Part shown: piece by piece, positions 7,526 to 15,438 of the stretch
Layout of the letters: each line of letters begins with the position of its first letter
How positions within the stretch are numbered: position 1 is the stretch's first letter
Assembly: GCA_013695335.1 (NCBI GenBank)
Contig: JACDAR010000041.1
Coordinates: 1 to 27,931 of the forward strand
DNA: 27,931 nt
Reading direction: 5' to 3'
Source: Rubrobacter sp.
GTDB lineage: Bacteria; Actinomycetota; Rubrobacteria; Rubrobacterales; Rubrobacteraceae
Notes under the pieces: generated by a model
The model's input: only the letters and a program-made list of their open reading frames with translations
The model's database searches: none
What the model was told of the DNA's origin: nothing
Translations under genes and position numbers: made by a program

Positions 7526-8152
7526 ATGCAGGAGACCAGCTTCGACGACGAGATCAGGGTTGCAATCGTCGGTGCGGGTGGTTACGGACGTCTCGCTTTG
7601 GATGTGCTGCTGGAGAGCGGCGTAGAGGGTGAAATTCTCGGGTTCTACGATGACGCTCACGCTGCACTTTCGAGTAAGGTTCGCGGGTTTCCGGTGCTCG
7701 GTGACATCCAGATGCTGAAGAGCATGCTTTCAGTGGAACCAGTTCACGTGATAGTCGCCATCACCGACAACCAGGCGCGGTTGCGGGTGGCGAACTCCAT
7801 AAGGGGGATCGGGGGACGGTTCGTCAAGGCTGTGCATCCGCTGGCATATCTCTCTGGCGCGGCGACGTTGGGCGATGGTACGGTTCTCGCTGCGGGAGCG
7901 GTCGTGCATCCCGATGCCGAGATCGGGAGCCACTGTTGCGTCGGCTCCAACGCGGTGATCGAACGCGACGCCGTGGTGGGGGCTGGGGTTTGGATCTCGG
8001 CGGGCGCGGTGGTGGGGTCGGGGGCCAGGATCGGCGCCCGTTCGACGATGGAACACCATGCCAGCGTTGGCCGTAAGGCCACCGTGGAGGCTGATACCAC
8101 GGTTTCGGCTGCGCGGTTCGTGGAAGGCGGACGTTCCGGGGGTGGCGTTTGA
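7526..8152 (+). CDS. NeuD/PglD-family sugar O/N-acyltransferase
   Basis: A 208-residue protein with the two-part layout of NeuD/PglD/VioB acetyltransferases. A Rossmann-like N-terminal part has the GAGGYGRLALDVL nucleotide-sugar-binding loop (residues 16-28) and FYDDAHAALSSKVRGFPVLG. A left-handed beta-helix follows with hexapeptide repeats (LSGAATLGDGTVLAAGAVVH, DAEIGSHCCVGSNAVIERDA and following). These enzymes acetylate amino or hydroxyl groups of UDP-sugars for glycoproteins or polysaccharides using acetyl-CoA. The stop overlaps pilD by four bases, which ties it to the pilus operon and suggests a part in pilin glycosylation, although no glycosyltransferase is nearby. The His that is the catalytic base in PglD is not clearly identifiable by eye. 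Start ATG 7526 is the first sensible codon. Confidence 0.8.
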   Translation: MQETSFDDEIRVAIVGAGGYGRLALDVLLESGVEGEILGFYDDAHAALSSKVRGFPVLGDIQMLKSMLSVEPVHVIVAITDNQARLRVANSIRGIGGRFVKAVHPLAYLSGAATLGDGTVLAAGAVVHPDAEIGSHCCVGSNAVIERDAVVGAGVWISAGAVVGSGARIGARSTMEHHASVGRKATVEADTTVSAARFVEGGRSGGGV

Positions 8153-8898
8153 TCGCCTTCGTTGCCGGGCTCTTCGGGCTCGTAGTGGGGAGCTTCCTCA
8201 ACGTCGTGATCCACCGCGTTCCCCGGCACGAGTCAATAGTGTGGCCCGCTTCTCACTGCCCTTCGTGTGGGGAGGCCATTGCCCCGAAGGACAACATTCC
8301 ACTCATCTCTTATCTGCTATTGCGGGGAAAGTGTCGGAACTGCAAGGCAACAATCTCGGCGCGTTATCCGATGGTGGAGGCGCTGGCGGGACTGCTGTTT
8401 GCGGCTGCGGCGATCCGGTTCGGGTTCAGCTTGCAGTTGTTGTGGGCTGTAGTCTTGATCGGGGTTCTCATCCCGCTTGCGGCTATAGACCTGGAGCACT
8501 GGTTGCTGCCGAACGTGATCGTTGGCCCAGCCGCCGTGGTGGGCCTTGCGTTATCCATACTGGTACATCCGTCCGCGTGGTGGGTTTACCTGCTGTCGGC
8601 GGTGGGCGTGGCAGGCTCGCTTTTCGCCCTAGTTTTGGTCTATCCTAGCGGTATGGGAATGGGCGACGTCAAGATGGTCGGAATGCTCGGCGCTTTCCTT
8701 GGTCTATACGCGTTCCTGGCGGTCTTCGCCGGGGCGCTGGTGGGGGCGGTCACCGCTGGCCTGCTCATTGCCGTCGGGAAGATCGGACGCCGGAGCGCGC
8801 TTCCGTTCGGGGTGTTCCTGGCCTTCGGGGCGCTCCTTACTCTATTTTTCGGGCAGAATGTCTGGGGTTCGTGGATGCGTTTGGTGGGAGGCGCCTGA
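8149..8898 (+). CDS. pilD: Prepilin peptidase / N-methyltransferase (A24 family)
   Basis: Membrane aspartic protease that cleaves and methylates type IV prepilins. It shows the full bifunctional pattern. Residues 1-20 form the first membrane segment with GSFLNVVIHRVP, followed by a cytoplasmic zinc-binding domain with CPSC (37-40) and CRNC (62-65). The catalytic aspartates are in AIDLEHWLLPN (Asp114) and GMGMGDVKMVG (Asp173). Several hydrophobic helices follow. The 249-residue length is normal. The start is TTG 8149, overlapping the acyltransferase stop (TTGA). It is the first gene of a pilD-pilM-pilN-pilO run. Confidence 0.93.
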   Translation: MIAFVAGLFGLVVGSFLNVVIHRVPRHESIVWPASHCPSCGEAIAPKDNIPLISYLLLRGKCRNCKATISARYPMVEALAGLLFAAAAIRFGFSLQLLWAVVLIGVLIPLAAIDLEHWLLPNVIVGPAAVVGLALSILVHPSAWWVYLLSAVGVAGSLFALVLVYPSGMGMGDVKMVGMLGAFLGLYAFLAVFAGALVGAVTAGLLIAVGKIGRRSALPFGVFLAFGALLTLFFGQNVWGSWMRLVGGA

Positions 8899-8900
8899 GG

Positions 8901-10013
8901 ATGGGAAGATTCAGGACGCAGGTCGTTGGGTTGGACATAGACCGGGGCTCGGTGAAGGGCGTTCAGGTCGCGGGCGGGGGTGGAAGCAGCAGCTTGCAGC
9001 ACGTCGGGTACAGGAGGCTTCCCCCTGGTGCGATAGCCGAAGGCGAGGTCGCTGACCACGATCTGCTTGCGGCCGAGATCCGGGAGTTCTGGTCCACGCA
9101 CTCCTTCAAGGGCAGGGACGTAATGCTAGGCGTGGCCAACCAGCGGGTCGTCGTACGGCTCCTGGATTTTCCGAGGATGGATCGGGATGATCTCGCCAGC
9201 GCCATCGGGTATGAGGCCCAGGACCACATCCCTATGCCCATGGGCGAAGCCGTAATGGACTACACGGTTCTCGGGCCACAGGAAGAGGGCTCGGATCTGG
9301 ATCGCATCCTGATAGTGGCCGCGCAGAAGGACATGATCTACCGCTACACATCCGCAGTCAGGGCAGCCGGGTTGCGACCCGTTGGGATCGACGTGAAGGC
9401 CCTCTCCCTGCTGCGCTCGACCCTCCCGGATACTCTGTTCGAGAACGAGAGCGCCATCCTCCTTCTGGACATCGGCACGGAACTGACTAACCTGGTCATC
9501 TCGCAGGGCGGCAACCCGACGCTGGCCCGGTTCATTCAGGGTGGAGCCGGATACTTCGTTCAGGCTATCGCCGACGCCGCCGACCTTCCTGAGGATGAAG
9601 CAGAGAAGCAACTGATGAACCCGCACGTGAGGCTCGGGTACGATGCCGCCGAGCCGGAAGAGGGCGCATCGGATGGGGGGGAGTCTGATGAGTTCGATCC
9701 AGCCCTCACCTACGACATCAGGCGCGGCCTGGAAGATGCGGCACAGACGCTCGCCGAGGACGTGCAGCGGTCCATGGAGTTTCACTACGCGCAGCCTGGC
9801 GCGCGAGAAGTCTCGCAGGTGGTGTTGTCCGGCGAAGGGGCGCTCGTCGCCGGCCTCGACGCTTATATCGGCGAACAACTCGGGGTTTCGGCGGAGCGTG
9901 GTAACCCACTGCGCAGGCTTGGCACCAACCGCTCCAACGTCCCCGACGAGCAACTAACGGTGATGGAGCCGGTACTGGCCGTCGCCCTCGGGCTCGCCCT
10001 GGAGGACGAATGA
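8901..10013 (+). CDS. pilM: Type IV pilus assembly ATPase-fold protein PilM
   Basis: Cytoplasmic actin/FtsA-fold protein that binds the N-terminal tail of PilN and forms the inner ring of the pilus machine. Visible landmarks: VVGLDIDRGSVKGVQVAGG near the N terminus (phosphate 1 motif), ANQRVVVRLLDFPRM, LLDIGTELTNLVISQGG (phosphate 2), and VVLSGEGALVAGLDAYIGEQ (adenosine motif). From ATG 8901 it is 370 residues, the family size. ATG 8901 is preferred over the in-frame GTG at 8871 because homology starts at GRFRTQVVGLD and a GGGAGG lies upstream. A strongly acidic insert (about residues 240-265) is distinctive. It ends in a 4-base overlap with pilN. Confidence 0.92.
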   Translation: MGRFRTQVVGLDIDRGSVKGVQVAGGGGSSSLQHVGYRRLPPGAIAEGEVADHDLLAAEIREFWSTHSFKGRDVMLGVANQRVVVRLLDFPRMDRDDLASAIGYEAQDHIPMPMGEAVMDYTVLGPQEEGSDLDRILIVAAQKDMIYRYTSAVRAAGLRPVGIDVKALSLLRSTLPDTLFENESAILLLDIGTELTNLVISQGGNPTLARFIQGGAGYFVQAIADAADLPEDEAEKQLMNPHVRLGYDAAEPEEGASDGGESDEFDPALTYDIRRGLEDAAQTLAEDVQRSMEFHYAQPGAREVSQVVLSGEGALVAGLDAYIGEQLGVSAERGNPLRRLGTNRSNVPDEQLTVMEPVLAVALGLALEDE

Positions 10014-10795
10014 GGCGGATAAACCTTCTACCTCCCGAGGAACGCCGGCGGCGGGCGGCGGTAGCGCCCCGGCGTGGGGTGGTTGGCATTGTCCTCATCT
10101 TCGGCGCCCTGGCGGTTATCGTCATGGTCGCCGTCTACGTGGTCTACGTGTTGCGCATCAATACTGCGGAGGACCAGATCGCGGACCTGGAGCAGCAGAT
10201 CGCGCAGCAGAACGCGCGGCTCGCCGAGCTGGCCCCTTACCGCGACCTGCAGGCCAGCCTGGACGCCAAGAAGCCTGTCGCCGACGGCATAGTGCGGACC
10301 CGCTTCGCGTGGGACGAGTATCTGCAAGGGCTTGCGTTCGTGATACCGAACACGACAGCGCTGCAAAGCATGACGGCAACGGCCTCGCCGATAAACCTGA
10401 CTGCGGAGGTCGAGCAGCCACTGAGCCCGCCTGGCGTCGTTACTTTCTCCGGCGTCTCCCTGCCGCAGTTCCAAAACGTCTCGGACTTCGTGATCCAGAT
10501 GAACAACCTGCGCTACCTTAGCAACTCGACCCTCACGTCGGCTGACCTGGACCGTGAGACGTTCGCCAGGCCCGCCATAAACTTCGAGGTCTCTTCAGAG
10601 TTGGTCACGATAGTCGGAGAGAGCGGCACCGAGCTACGCATCGATGAAGATTCCCCCTCCGACTCTACGGATAGCCTCCCTAGCGACCAGGCGAGCGCGC
10701 TGTCCGCTTCCTCCGCCTCGGCTTCGGCGTCGGCCAGCGCGTCGGCGGCTAGCCAGTACGCTGTTGGCAACGGCGGGGCGGGGGGTAGGAGATGA
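10010..10795 (+). CDS. pilN: Type IV pilus assembly protein PilN with Ser/Ala-rich tail
   Basis: Single-pass inner-membrane protein whose cytoplasmic N terminus binds PilM and whose periplasm-side domain pairs with PilO. The N-terminal RRINLLPPEER carries the conserved INLLP motif. One transmembrane helix spans residues 24-48, then a short coiled coil (TAEDQIADLEQQIAQQNARL). The ferredoxin-like part follows, with VVTFSGVSLPQFQNVSDFVI. The last 45 or so residues are low complexity, with an alternating Ser/Ala run and a Gly-rich end, not part of the family fold. Length 261 residues, somewhat long. It starts within the pilM stop (ATGA) and ends within the pilO start. Confidence 0.88.
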   Translation: MRRINLLPPEERRRRAAVAPRRGVVGIVLIFGALAVIVMVAVYVVYVLRINTAEDQIADLEQQIAQQNARLAELAPYRDLQASLDAKKPVADGIVRTRFAWDEYLQGLAFVIPNTTALQSMTATASPINLTAEVEQPLSPPGVVTFSGVSLPQFQNVSDFVIQMNNLRYLSNSTLTSADLDRETFARPAINFEVSSELVTIVGESGTELRIDEDSPSDSTDSLPSDQASALSASSASASASASASAASQYAVGNGGAGGRR

Positions 10796-11469
10796 GCCGC
10801 CAGGATCGCAACATCCTGATACTAGGCATATTGATCATCGTCATCCTCGTCGTCGGGTACTATTTCCTGCTACTTAGCCCGCTGCGCGCGACGTACGCAG
10901 AACGGGTACAGGAGAGGTCGGACAAGGAGGCCGAGCTCCAGCAGGTCCAGCAAGACGTCGCGGAGCTGGAGGCGATCCGGCGCAACGCACCCAACATCGA
11001 GCGCCAGCTACTGGAGTTCAGCAAGCGCATCCCGACGCAGCCCGAGGTCCCGACGCTCGTCGTGCAGGTAGAGGAGATCGCACGCCTCGCTGGCGTCACA
11101 CAGATATCTATTTCTCCAGGAGCCCCAGCGCCTCCTCCCGGGGGTGGCGACTTCCAGGTCCTACCGGTTACAATGACCTTCGAGGGCACGTACGAGGAGC
11201 TTCAGGACTTTATGCTGCGGCTGCTCGACCTGTCCAGGCTGGTCACCGTGAACACGGTGACCTACAGTGAGGTCGAGCAGCAAGAGGGGGAGACAACCAA
11301 CGTGGGCGCCGGGATCGAACGCGAACTTCAAGTGCAGGTCGAGGCTGAGGTGTACTTCCAGCCGACTGGCGTGCCGTCCGGTCCTGAGCCAGTCGCCCCG
11401 GCCCCCGCCGAGGTGACGACGCCAGAAGAGACTACGACGGCGGGAGGGGGGACAACCAATGCTGAATAG
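10792..11469 (+). CDS. pilO: Type IV pilus assembly protein PilO
   Basis: Partner of PilN in the inner-membrane alignment complex. It has a short cytoplasmic tail, a transmembrane helix at residues 7-28, a coiled coil (about 31-62, RVQERSDKEAELQQVQQDVA) and a ferredoxin-like domain with FSKRIPTQPEVPTLVVQVEE and PVTMTFEGTYEELQDFMLRL, matching PilO. A Pro/Thr/Gly-rich tail ends the 225-residue protein. ATG 10792 overlaps the pilN stop by four bases, and the 3' end overlaps the next gene by 11 bases. Confidence 0.9.
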   Translation: MSRQDRNILILGILIIVILVVGYYFLLLSPLRATYAERVQERSDKEAELQQVQQDVAELEAIRRNAPNIERQLLEFSKRIPTQPEVPTLVVQVEEIARLAGVTQISISPGAPAPPPGGGDFQVLPVTMTFEGTYEELQDFMLRLLDLSRLVTVNTVTYSEVEQQEGETTNVGAGIERELQVQVEAEVYFQPTGVPSGPEPVAPAPAEVTTPEETTTAGGGTTNAE

Positions 11470-12133
11470 GATGCGGGGTTCGATCTTCAGGGACAACAAG
11501 GTACTACCGTGGGTGCTCGGTGTGTTGGTGCTCCTGATCTCTTTCTGGATAGTCGTGGGATTTTTCCTCGGTGGTACGGATGAACAGCAGGTCTCCAATC
11601 GCGCCTTCGTGAGCAAAACCCCGGAGCTCGCCCAGCAGGGCGGTGGCACGGGCGCGCCAGCCCCGGAGGTCGAGAACCGGAACGCCGAATCCTACGCCGC
11701 ATACCAGAGCAAGGACCCGTTCCGCGAGTTGATCCCATCTGCGGAAAGCGCCTCCACGGCCCCCACCTCCGGCGATAATGGTTCGTCAGGCGGGGGTGGC
11801 AACGGCGGCGGGAACAATGGAAGTAGTACGCCGTCCAGCGCGAGTCCTTCCTCGTCTGGGGGAAATGGTGGCGGCACGACGAATTCGAGCGCAAGCCCGA
11901 CATCCAGTGCGAGTCCCAATTCCAGCGCGAGTCCGTCATCTAGCGCGAGGCCCAATTCGAGTGCGAGCCCGACATCCAGCGCAAGCCCATCGTCCAGCGC
12001 GAGCCCGTCTCCATCTGGGGGCAACGGTGGCAGCGGGTCAGGCGGCAATGGCGGCCGGGGTGGTGGCGGTTCAGGTGGCGGCCGGGGCGGCAACGGCAAC
12101 CTGTTCGACAGCGGCGGCTCGTTGCCATACTAG
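11459..12133 (+). CDS. Membrane-anchored Ser/Ala/Pro and Gly-rich protein in the PilP position
   Basis: Unrecognised 224-residue protein. Residues 1-15 are basic, 16-38 form a transmembrane helix, and 85-88 read KDPF, reminiscent of the DPF box at the start of PilP-type proteins. The rest is low complexity: a Gly/Ser/Asn stretch, seven tandem [N/T/S]SSASP-like hexapeptides at 142-183, and a Gly-rich end with a short LFDSGGSLPY terminus. The order pilM-N-O-this gene and the 11-base overlap with pilO suggest a part in the pilus complex, perhaps a PilP substitute or a wall-spanning linker. The S/A/P repeats could be a flexible or O-glycosylated spacer through peptidoglycan. Function is inferred from position only. 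Confidence 0.72.
   Translation: MLNRMRGSIFRDNKVLPWVLGVLVLLISFWIVVGFFLGGTDEQQVSNRAFVSKTPELAQQGGGTGAPAPEVENRNAESYAAYQSKDPFRELIPSAESASTAPTSGDNGSSGGGGNGGGNNGSSTPSSASPSSSGGNGGGTTNSSASPTSSASPNSSASPSSSARPNSSASPTSSASPSSSASPSPSGGNGGSGSGGNGGRGGGGSGGGRGGNGNLFDSGGSLPY
11882..12007 (+). repeat. Seven tandem 18-bp repeats encoding SSASP hexapeptides
   Basis: Seven consecutive 18-bp units beginning at 11882, 11900, 11918, 11936, 11954, 11972 and 11990 encode NSSASP, TSSASP, NSSASP, SSSARP, NSSASP, TSSASP and SSSASP. The units differ mainly at synonymous or first-codon bases, so they are diverged in-frame duplications. The copy number may vary by slippage. Confidence 0.9.
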
Positions 12134-12195
12134 AATCTGGCAAGCCTCCGCGTACCTGCTGCTTTCTATGATTTCCGGTGGGAACGGAAGGCGGG

Positions 12196-12224
12196 ATGAC
12201 CCCGTGCCGGTGAAGCGTTATATT
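12196..12224 (+). promoter_or_regulatory. Predicted promoter of the aro operon
   Basis: ATGACC at 12196-12201 (four of six -35 matches), a 17-base spacer and TATATT at 12219-12224 (five of six -10 matches) lie upstream of aroC, giving a start point near 12231 and a leader of about 30 bases. It is in the only sizeable gap (127 bases) between the pilus and aro genes. Confidence 0.55.
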
Positions 12225-12260
12225 CTGGGCGCGTGAGCTTGCCAACCTAAGAAACGGAGC

Positions 12261-13445
12261 ATGGTGAAGTTTAGTTTTTCAACGGCGGGAGAATCGCACG
12301 GGCCTGCGGAAGTGGCGCTGGTGCATGGGGCGCCAGCGGGGTTGGGGCTCGTCGCGGACGACGTGAACCGGGATCTCGCGCGACGCCAGAAGGGATACGG
12401 GCGCGGCGGACGCCAGAAGATAGAGAAAGATGAGATCGAATTCCTCGGCGGAGTGCGGCGTGGTTACACCCTCGGCTCTCCTATCGGGATGTTGATCCGC
12501 AACCGCGACTACGCCAACTGGGAGGATCGGATGTCTCCGGCCCCGTCCAGCGAGCCCGTGAAGCCCGTGACCCTGCCTCGCCCGGGTCACGCCGACCTCG
12601 CCGGGATGCAGAAGTACGCCTTCGGCGACCTCCGTAACGTCCTGGAACGCTCCAGCGCCCGCGAGACCACAGCCCGCGTCGCCGCCGGTGGCGTCGCCAG
12701 GAAGCTTCTGGCGGAGTTCGGAGTCCAGATTTACAGCGCCGTCTATCGCATAGGGGCGGCTGCGTACGACAAAGAGAGTGCAGCCCGCGACGCAAGCCGC
12801 GCCGACGAATCCGAGGTACGGTGCCCCGATCCCGAGGTCTCGGAGCTGATGAAGGCTGAGATCGACGCCGCCCGCTATGCCCGCGACGCCCTCGGAGGGG
12901 AGTTCGTAGTGGTCGCAGAAGGATGCCCGCCTGGACTGGGATCCTACGTGGACTGGCGCGACAAGCTGGACGCGAAGCTCGCCGCAGCCGTGATGTCCAT
13001 AAACGCTATCAAGGGTGTGGAGGTTGGGCTCGGCTTCGGGGTTGCGAGCCGCCGCTCCAGCGAGGTGCAGGATGAGATCGTCCCCGAGAACGGCCATCTA
13101 TCGCGCACCAGCAACAACCTCGGCGGCATCGAGGGCGGCATGACAAACGGGGAGCCGGTGGTCGTGTCTGCCGCGATGAAGCCGATCTCGACCATCGCGA
13201 AGGCGCTGCGAACCGTGGACCTCTCGACCGGAGAGCCAGCAAGGGCTTTCCGGGAGCGGGCGGATTCCTGTGCGGTCCCTGCGGCGGCCGTGATCGGGGA
13301 GTCCATGGTCGCCATCGTTCTGGCCGAGGTGTTCCTCGACAAGTTCGGGGCAGACAACGTGACGGACATCCGCGCCGCCTACGACGCCTACGTGAGCCGG
13401 GTGCGGGAGAGCATTCGGGGGGCGGCGCGCGGAGCCCGTCTGTGA
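12261..13445 (+). CDS. aroC: Chorismate synthase
   Basis: Last step of the shikimate pathway: 5-enolpyruvylshikimate-3-phosphate to chorismate, using reduced FMN. Signatures present: FSTAGESHGPA at the N terminus, RRQKGYGRGGRQKIEKDE, GSPIGMLIRNRDYANW, RPGHADLAGMQKYAFGDLRN and ERSSARETTARVAAG, plus GGIEGGMTNGEPVVV and MKPISTI later. Length 394 residues, a typical bacterial monofunctional enzyme. ATG 12261 is preceded by a CGGAG. It leads aroC-aroK-aroB-aroQ, an arrangement common in Actinobacteria and Firmicutes. Confidence 0.96.
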   Translation: MVKFSFSTAGESHGPAEVALVHGAPAGLGLVADDVNRDLARRQKGYGRGGRQKIEKDEIEFLGGVRRGYTLGSPIGMLIRNRDYANWEDRMSPAPSSEPVKPVTLPRPGHADLAGMQKYAFGDLRNVLERSSARETTARVAAGGVARKLLAEFGVQIYSAVYRIGAAAYDKESAARDASRADESEVRCPDPEVSELMKAEIDAARYARDALGGEFVVVAEGCPPGLGSYVDWRDKLDAKLAAAVMSINAIKGVEVGLGFGVASRRSSEVQDEIVPENGHLSRTSNNLGGIEGGMTNGEPVVVSAAMKPISTIAKALRTVDLSTGEPARAFRERADSCAVPAAAVIGESMVAIVLAEVFLDKFGADNVTDIRAAYDAYVSRVRESIRGAARGARL

Positions 13446-13448
13446 GCC

Positions 13449-13949
13449 TTGGATGGACCCCTCGCCATCGTCGGCTACATGGGTAGCGGAAAGAGCACCA
13501 TCGGGCGAACTGTCGCCAGGGATCTCGGCTGGGAATTCGTGGACCTCGACCACGAGATAGAACGCCGGGCCGGCCGGCCGATAAGGGAGATCTTCGCTTC
13601 CTCAGGCGAAGATGGATTCCGAGACCTCGAACACCTCGCCCTTCTCGACGCCCTGGATGGCGCGGATGGGCGTGTCGTCGCGTGCGGCGGTGGGATCGTC
13701 GTTCGTCCCGAGAACTGCGAAAAGTTGCGGGATGTCGCCACTGTATTTCTGGAGGAGGATCTGCGAATCCTCTACGCGAGGACGCGGGGCGCGGGGCGGC
13801 CCCTGCGCGCCACAGGATACGAAGAGTTCGAGCGCCGCTACAAAGACCGTCTGCCCGCATACCTTGACGTATCCGACCTTCACGTGACGGTGGACGGACG
13901 TTCGCGCAATCGGGTGGCGCGGGAGATATCGAGATGGCTGAAAGGGTAG
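13449..13949 (+). CDS. aroK: Shikimate kinase
   Basis: Phosphorylates shikimate at the 3-OH with ATP. The P-loop GYMGSGKST is at residues 9-17, the shikimate-binding DLDHEIERRAG (around 32-42) includes the conserved Asp, GEDGFRDLE holds the binding Arg, ACGGGIVV the glycine-rich loop, and RPLRA the lid Arg. 166 residues, normal. The start is TTG 13449, three bases after the aroC stop; no ATG precedes the conserved P-loop in frame. The 3' end overlaps aroB by 16 bases. Confidence 0.93.
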   Translation: MDGPLAIVGYMGSGKSTIGRTVARDLGWEFVDLDHEIERRAGRPIREIFASSGEDGFRDLEHLALLDALDGADGRVVACGGGIVVRPENCEKLRDVATVFLEEDLRILYARTRGAGRPLRATGYEEFERRYKDRLPAYLDVSDLHVTVDGRSRNRVAREISRWLKG

Positions 13950-15010
13950 AAGTCCCAGTGTCCACGCCGTACCCGGTAGTCGTCGGGGAGAACCTCGACA
14001 CCGCCGGGAGCATATCCAAGGCGCTGAAACCTGGCGCCGCAGTCATTCTTACCGACTCGAACGTCGGAGCCCGACACGCGGGTTCCGTGGTGGAGAACCT
14101 CGAAGCGGGCGGCTGGAATGTGCTCGGGGTGATCGAGGTTCCAGCAGGCGAGTCGTCGAAGAGCCTGAGAGTTTATGGTGATGTGGTTGGTCGGCTCGCT
14201 GCTTCCGGCCTCACCCGTGACAGTACGCTGTTCGCCCTCGGTGGCGGTGTGGTGGGAGATCTGGGGGGGTTCGCCGCCGCGACGTACATGCGGGGTATAT
14301 CGTTCGTCGCGCTGCCCACATCGCTGCTTGCGATGGTGGATAGTTCCGTGGGCGGGAAAGTTGGCGTGGATCTCCCCGAAGGCAAGAACCTGGCTGGTGC
14401 TTTCTTGCGACCGCGGGCGGTGATTGCGGACCTGGAGCGGCTGGATACGCTTCCGGATCGCGACCTGTCCTGTGGTCTGGCCGAGGTGATAAAGATGGGC
14501 CTCCTCTCCGGCGGCGCCTATTTCGACGACCTGAATCTCATCGGGGCAGCCAGATCCAGAGACCCCGAAGCATTGCGAACCCTCGTCCTCGACTCCGTAC
14601 GATTCAAGGCGGACGTGGTGGCTGGTGACGAATTGGAAACAGGCCGCCGCGCCATCCTCAACTACGGGCATACCATCGGCCACGCGCTGGAGGCCGTTGC
14701 GGACTACGCCTTGCTCCACGGTGAGGCTATATCCGCTGGCATGAGCGCAGCCGCACACCTCTCCCGCGAGAAACTCGGCATGGACCTCATCGAACTCCAG
14801 AGAGACCTGCTGCAAAGCGCGGGCCTGCCAGTGAACGCTCCCGCGACCGATCCCGCCAATATCCTCGCCGCAATGGGCCGTGACAAGAAACGCCGAAGCG
14901 GTGACGGCGCCGCACATCGCTTCGTGCTACTAGAAGACGTTGGCAGTCCAGTGTGGGGAGTTCCGATCACAGACGACGAAGCACGCCAGGCAATAGGGGC
15001 CATCTTATGA
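13934..15010 (+). CDS. aroB: 3-dehydroquinate synthase
   Basis: Converts DAHP to 3-dehydroquinate; NAD- and Zn-dependent. Key segments: EVPAGESSKSL, GGGVVGDLGGFAAATYMRGI (NAD and metal region), PTSLLAMVDSSVGGKVGVDL, EVIKMGLL and the zinc ligands in NYGHTIGHALE, with a further His at LLHGEAISAGM. Length 358 residues is typical. ATG 13934 lies within the end of aroK, and the stop overlaps the aroQ start (ATGA). Confidence 0.96.
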   Translation: MAERVEVPVSTPYPVVVGENLDTAGSISKALKPGAAVILTDSNVGARHAGSVVENLEAGGWNVLGVIEVPAGESSKSLRVYGDVVGRLAASGLTRDSTLFALGGGVVGDLGGFAAATYMRGISFVALPTSLLAMVDSSVGGKVGVDLPEGKNLAGAFLRPRAVIADLERLDTLPDRDLSCGLAEVIKMGLLSGGAYFDDLNLIGAARSRDPEALRTLVLDSVRFKADVVAGDELETGRRAILNYGHTIGHALEAVADYALLHGEAISAGMSAAAHLSREKLGMDLIELQRDLLQSAGLPVNAPATDPANILAAMGRDKKRRSGDGAAHRFVLLEDVGSPVWGVPITDDEARQAIGAIL

Positions 15011-15438
15011 CCAGGATCTTCGTTCTCAACGGCGTCAACCTCTGCTCTCTCGGCCAACGTCGCCCCGAAGTGTATGGAACTCTAACCCTGAACAACATAG
15101 AGACACTTCTGCGTGATGCGTTTCCTGACGTGGACCTGGAGTTCAGGCAGACGGACTACGAGGGCGAGATGGTCGGTTTCGTGCAGGAAGCGGGAGGATC
15201 GGACGGGCTGGTGATCAACCCCGGCGCCTGGACTCACTACTCGTATGCGCTCCACGACGCCCTCGAAGCGGTAGATATACCTAAAATTGAGGTTCATCTC
15301 TCGAACGTTCACGCCAGGGAGGAATGGCGGCGACACTCCGTCATTTCGCCTGCGGTGGATGCGGTAGTCGCCGGGATGGGCGCCGAAGGATACGTGGCCG
15401 CAGTCCGGTACGTCCTGACTCGGATCGGAGAACATTGA
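15007..15438 (+). CDS. aroQ: Type II 3-dehydroquinate dehydratase
   Basis: Dehydrates 3-dehydroquinate to 3-dehydroshikimate by the trans mechanism of the dodecameric type II enzyme. The catalytic Tyr23 sits in the mobile loop RRPEVYG, Asn71 and His77 in NPGAWTHYSYALHD, and the catalytic His102 in EVHLSNVHAREEWRRHSVIS. 143 residues, normal. ATG 15007 overlaps the aroB stop and is chosen over the upstream in-frame ATG 14953 because family homology starts at RIFVLNGVNL. Motif wording is slightly off the usual LNGPNLNLLG, but no catalytic residue is missing. Confidence 0.94.
   Translation: MTRIFVLNGVNLCSLGQRRPEVYGTLTLNNIETLLRDAFPDVDLEFRQTDYEGEMVGFVQEAGGSDGLVINPGAWTHYSYALHDALEAVDIPKIEVHLSNVHAREEWRRHSVISPAVDAVVAGMGAEGYVAAVRYVLTRIGEH

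Noticed and set aside
11882..12007. Tandem repeats considered as a CRISPR array
   Set aside because: Units are 18 bp, contiguous and in frame, with no spacers; they are coding repeats.
11692..12099. Minus-strand Pro/Leu-rich ORF opposite the SSASP repeat protein
   Set aside because: Its repeats are the complement of the plus-strand repeats; the plus frame has a membrane anchor and operon context.
12173..12189. TTCCG/CGGAA hairpin after the SSASP gene considered as a terminator
   Set aside because: Only five base pairs and no T-run after it.
13009..14917. Minus-strand ORFs of 345 codons (13009-14046 and 13880-14917) opposite aroC/aroK/aroB
   Set aside because: Shadow frames of intact shikimate genes; low-complexity Arg/Pro/Ser content.
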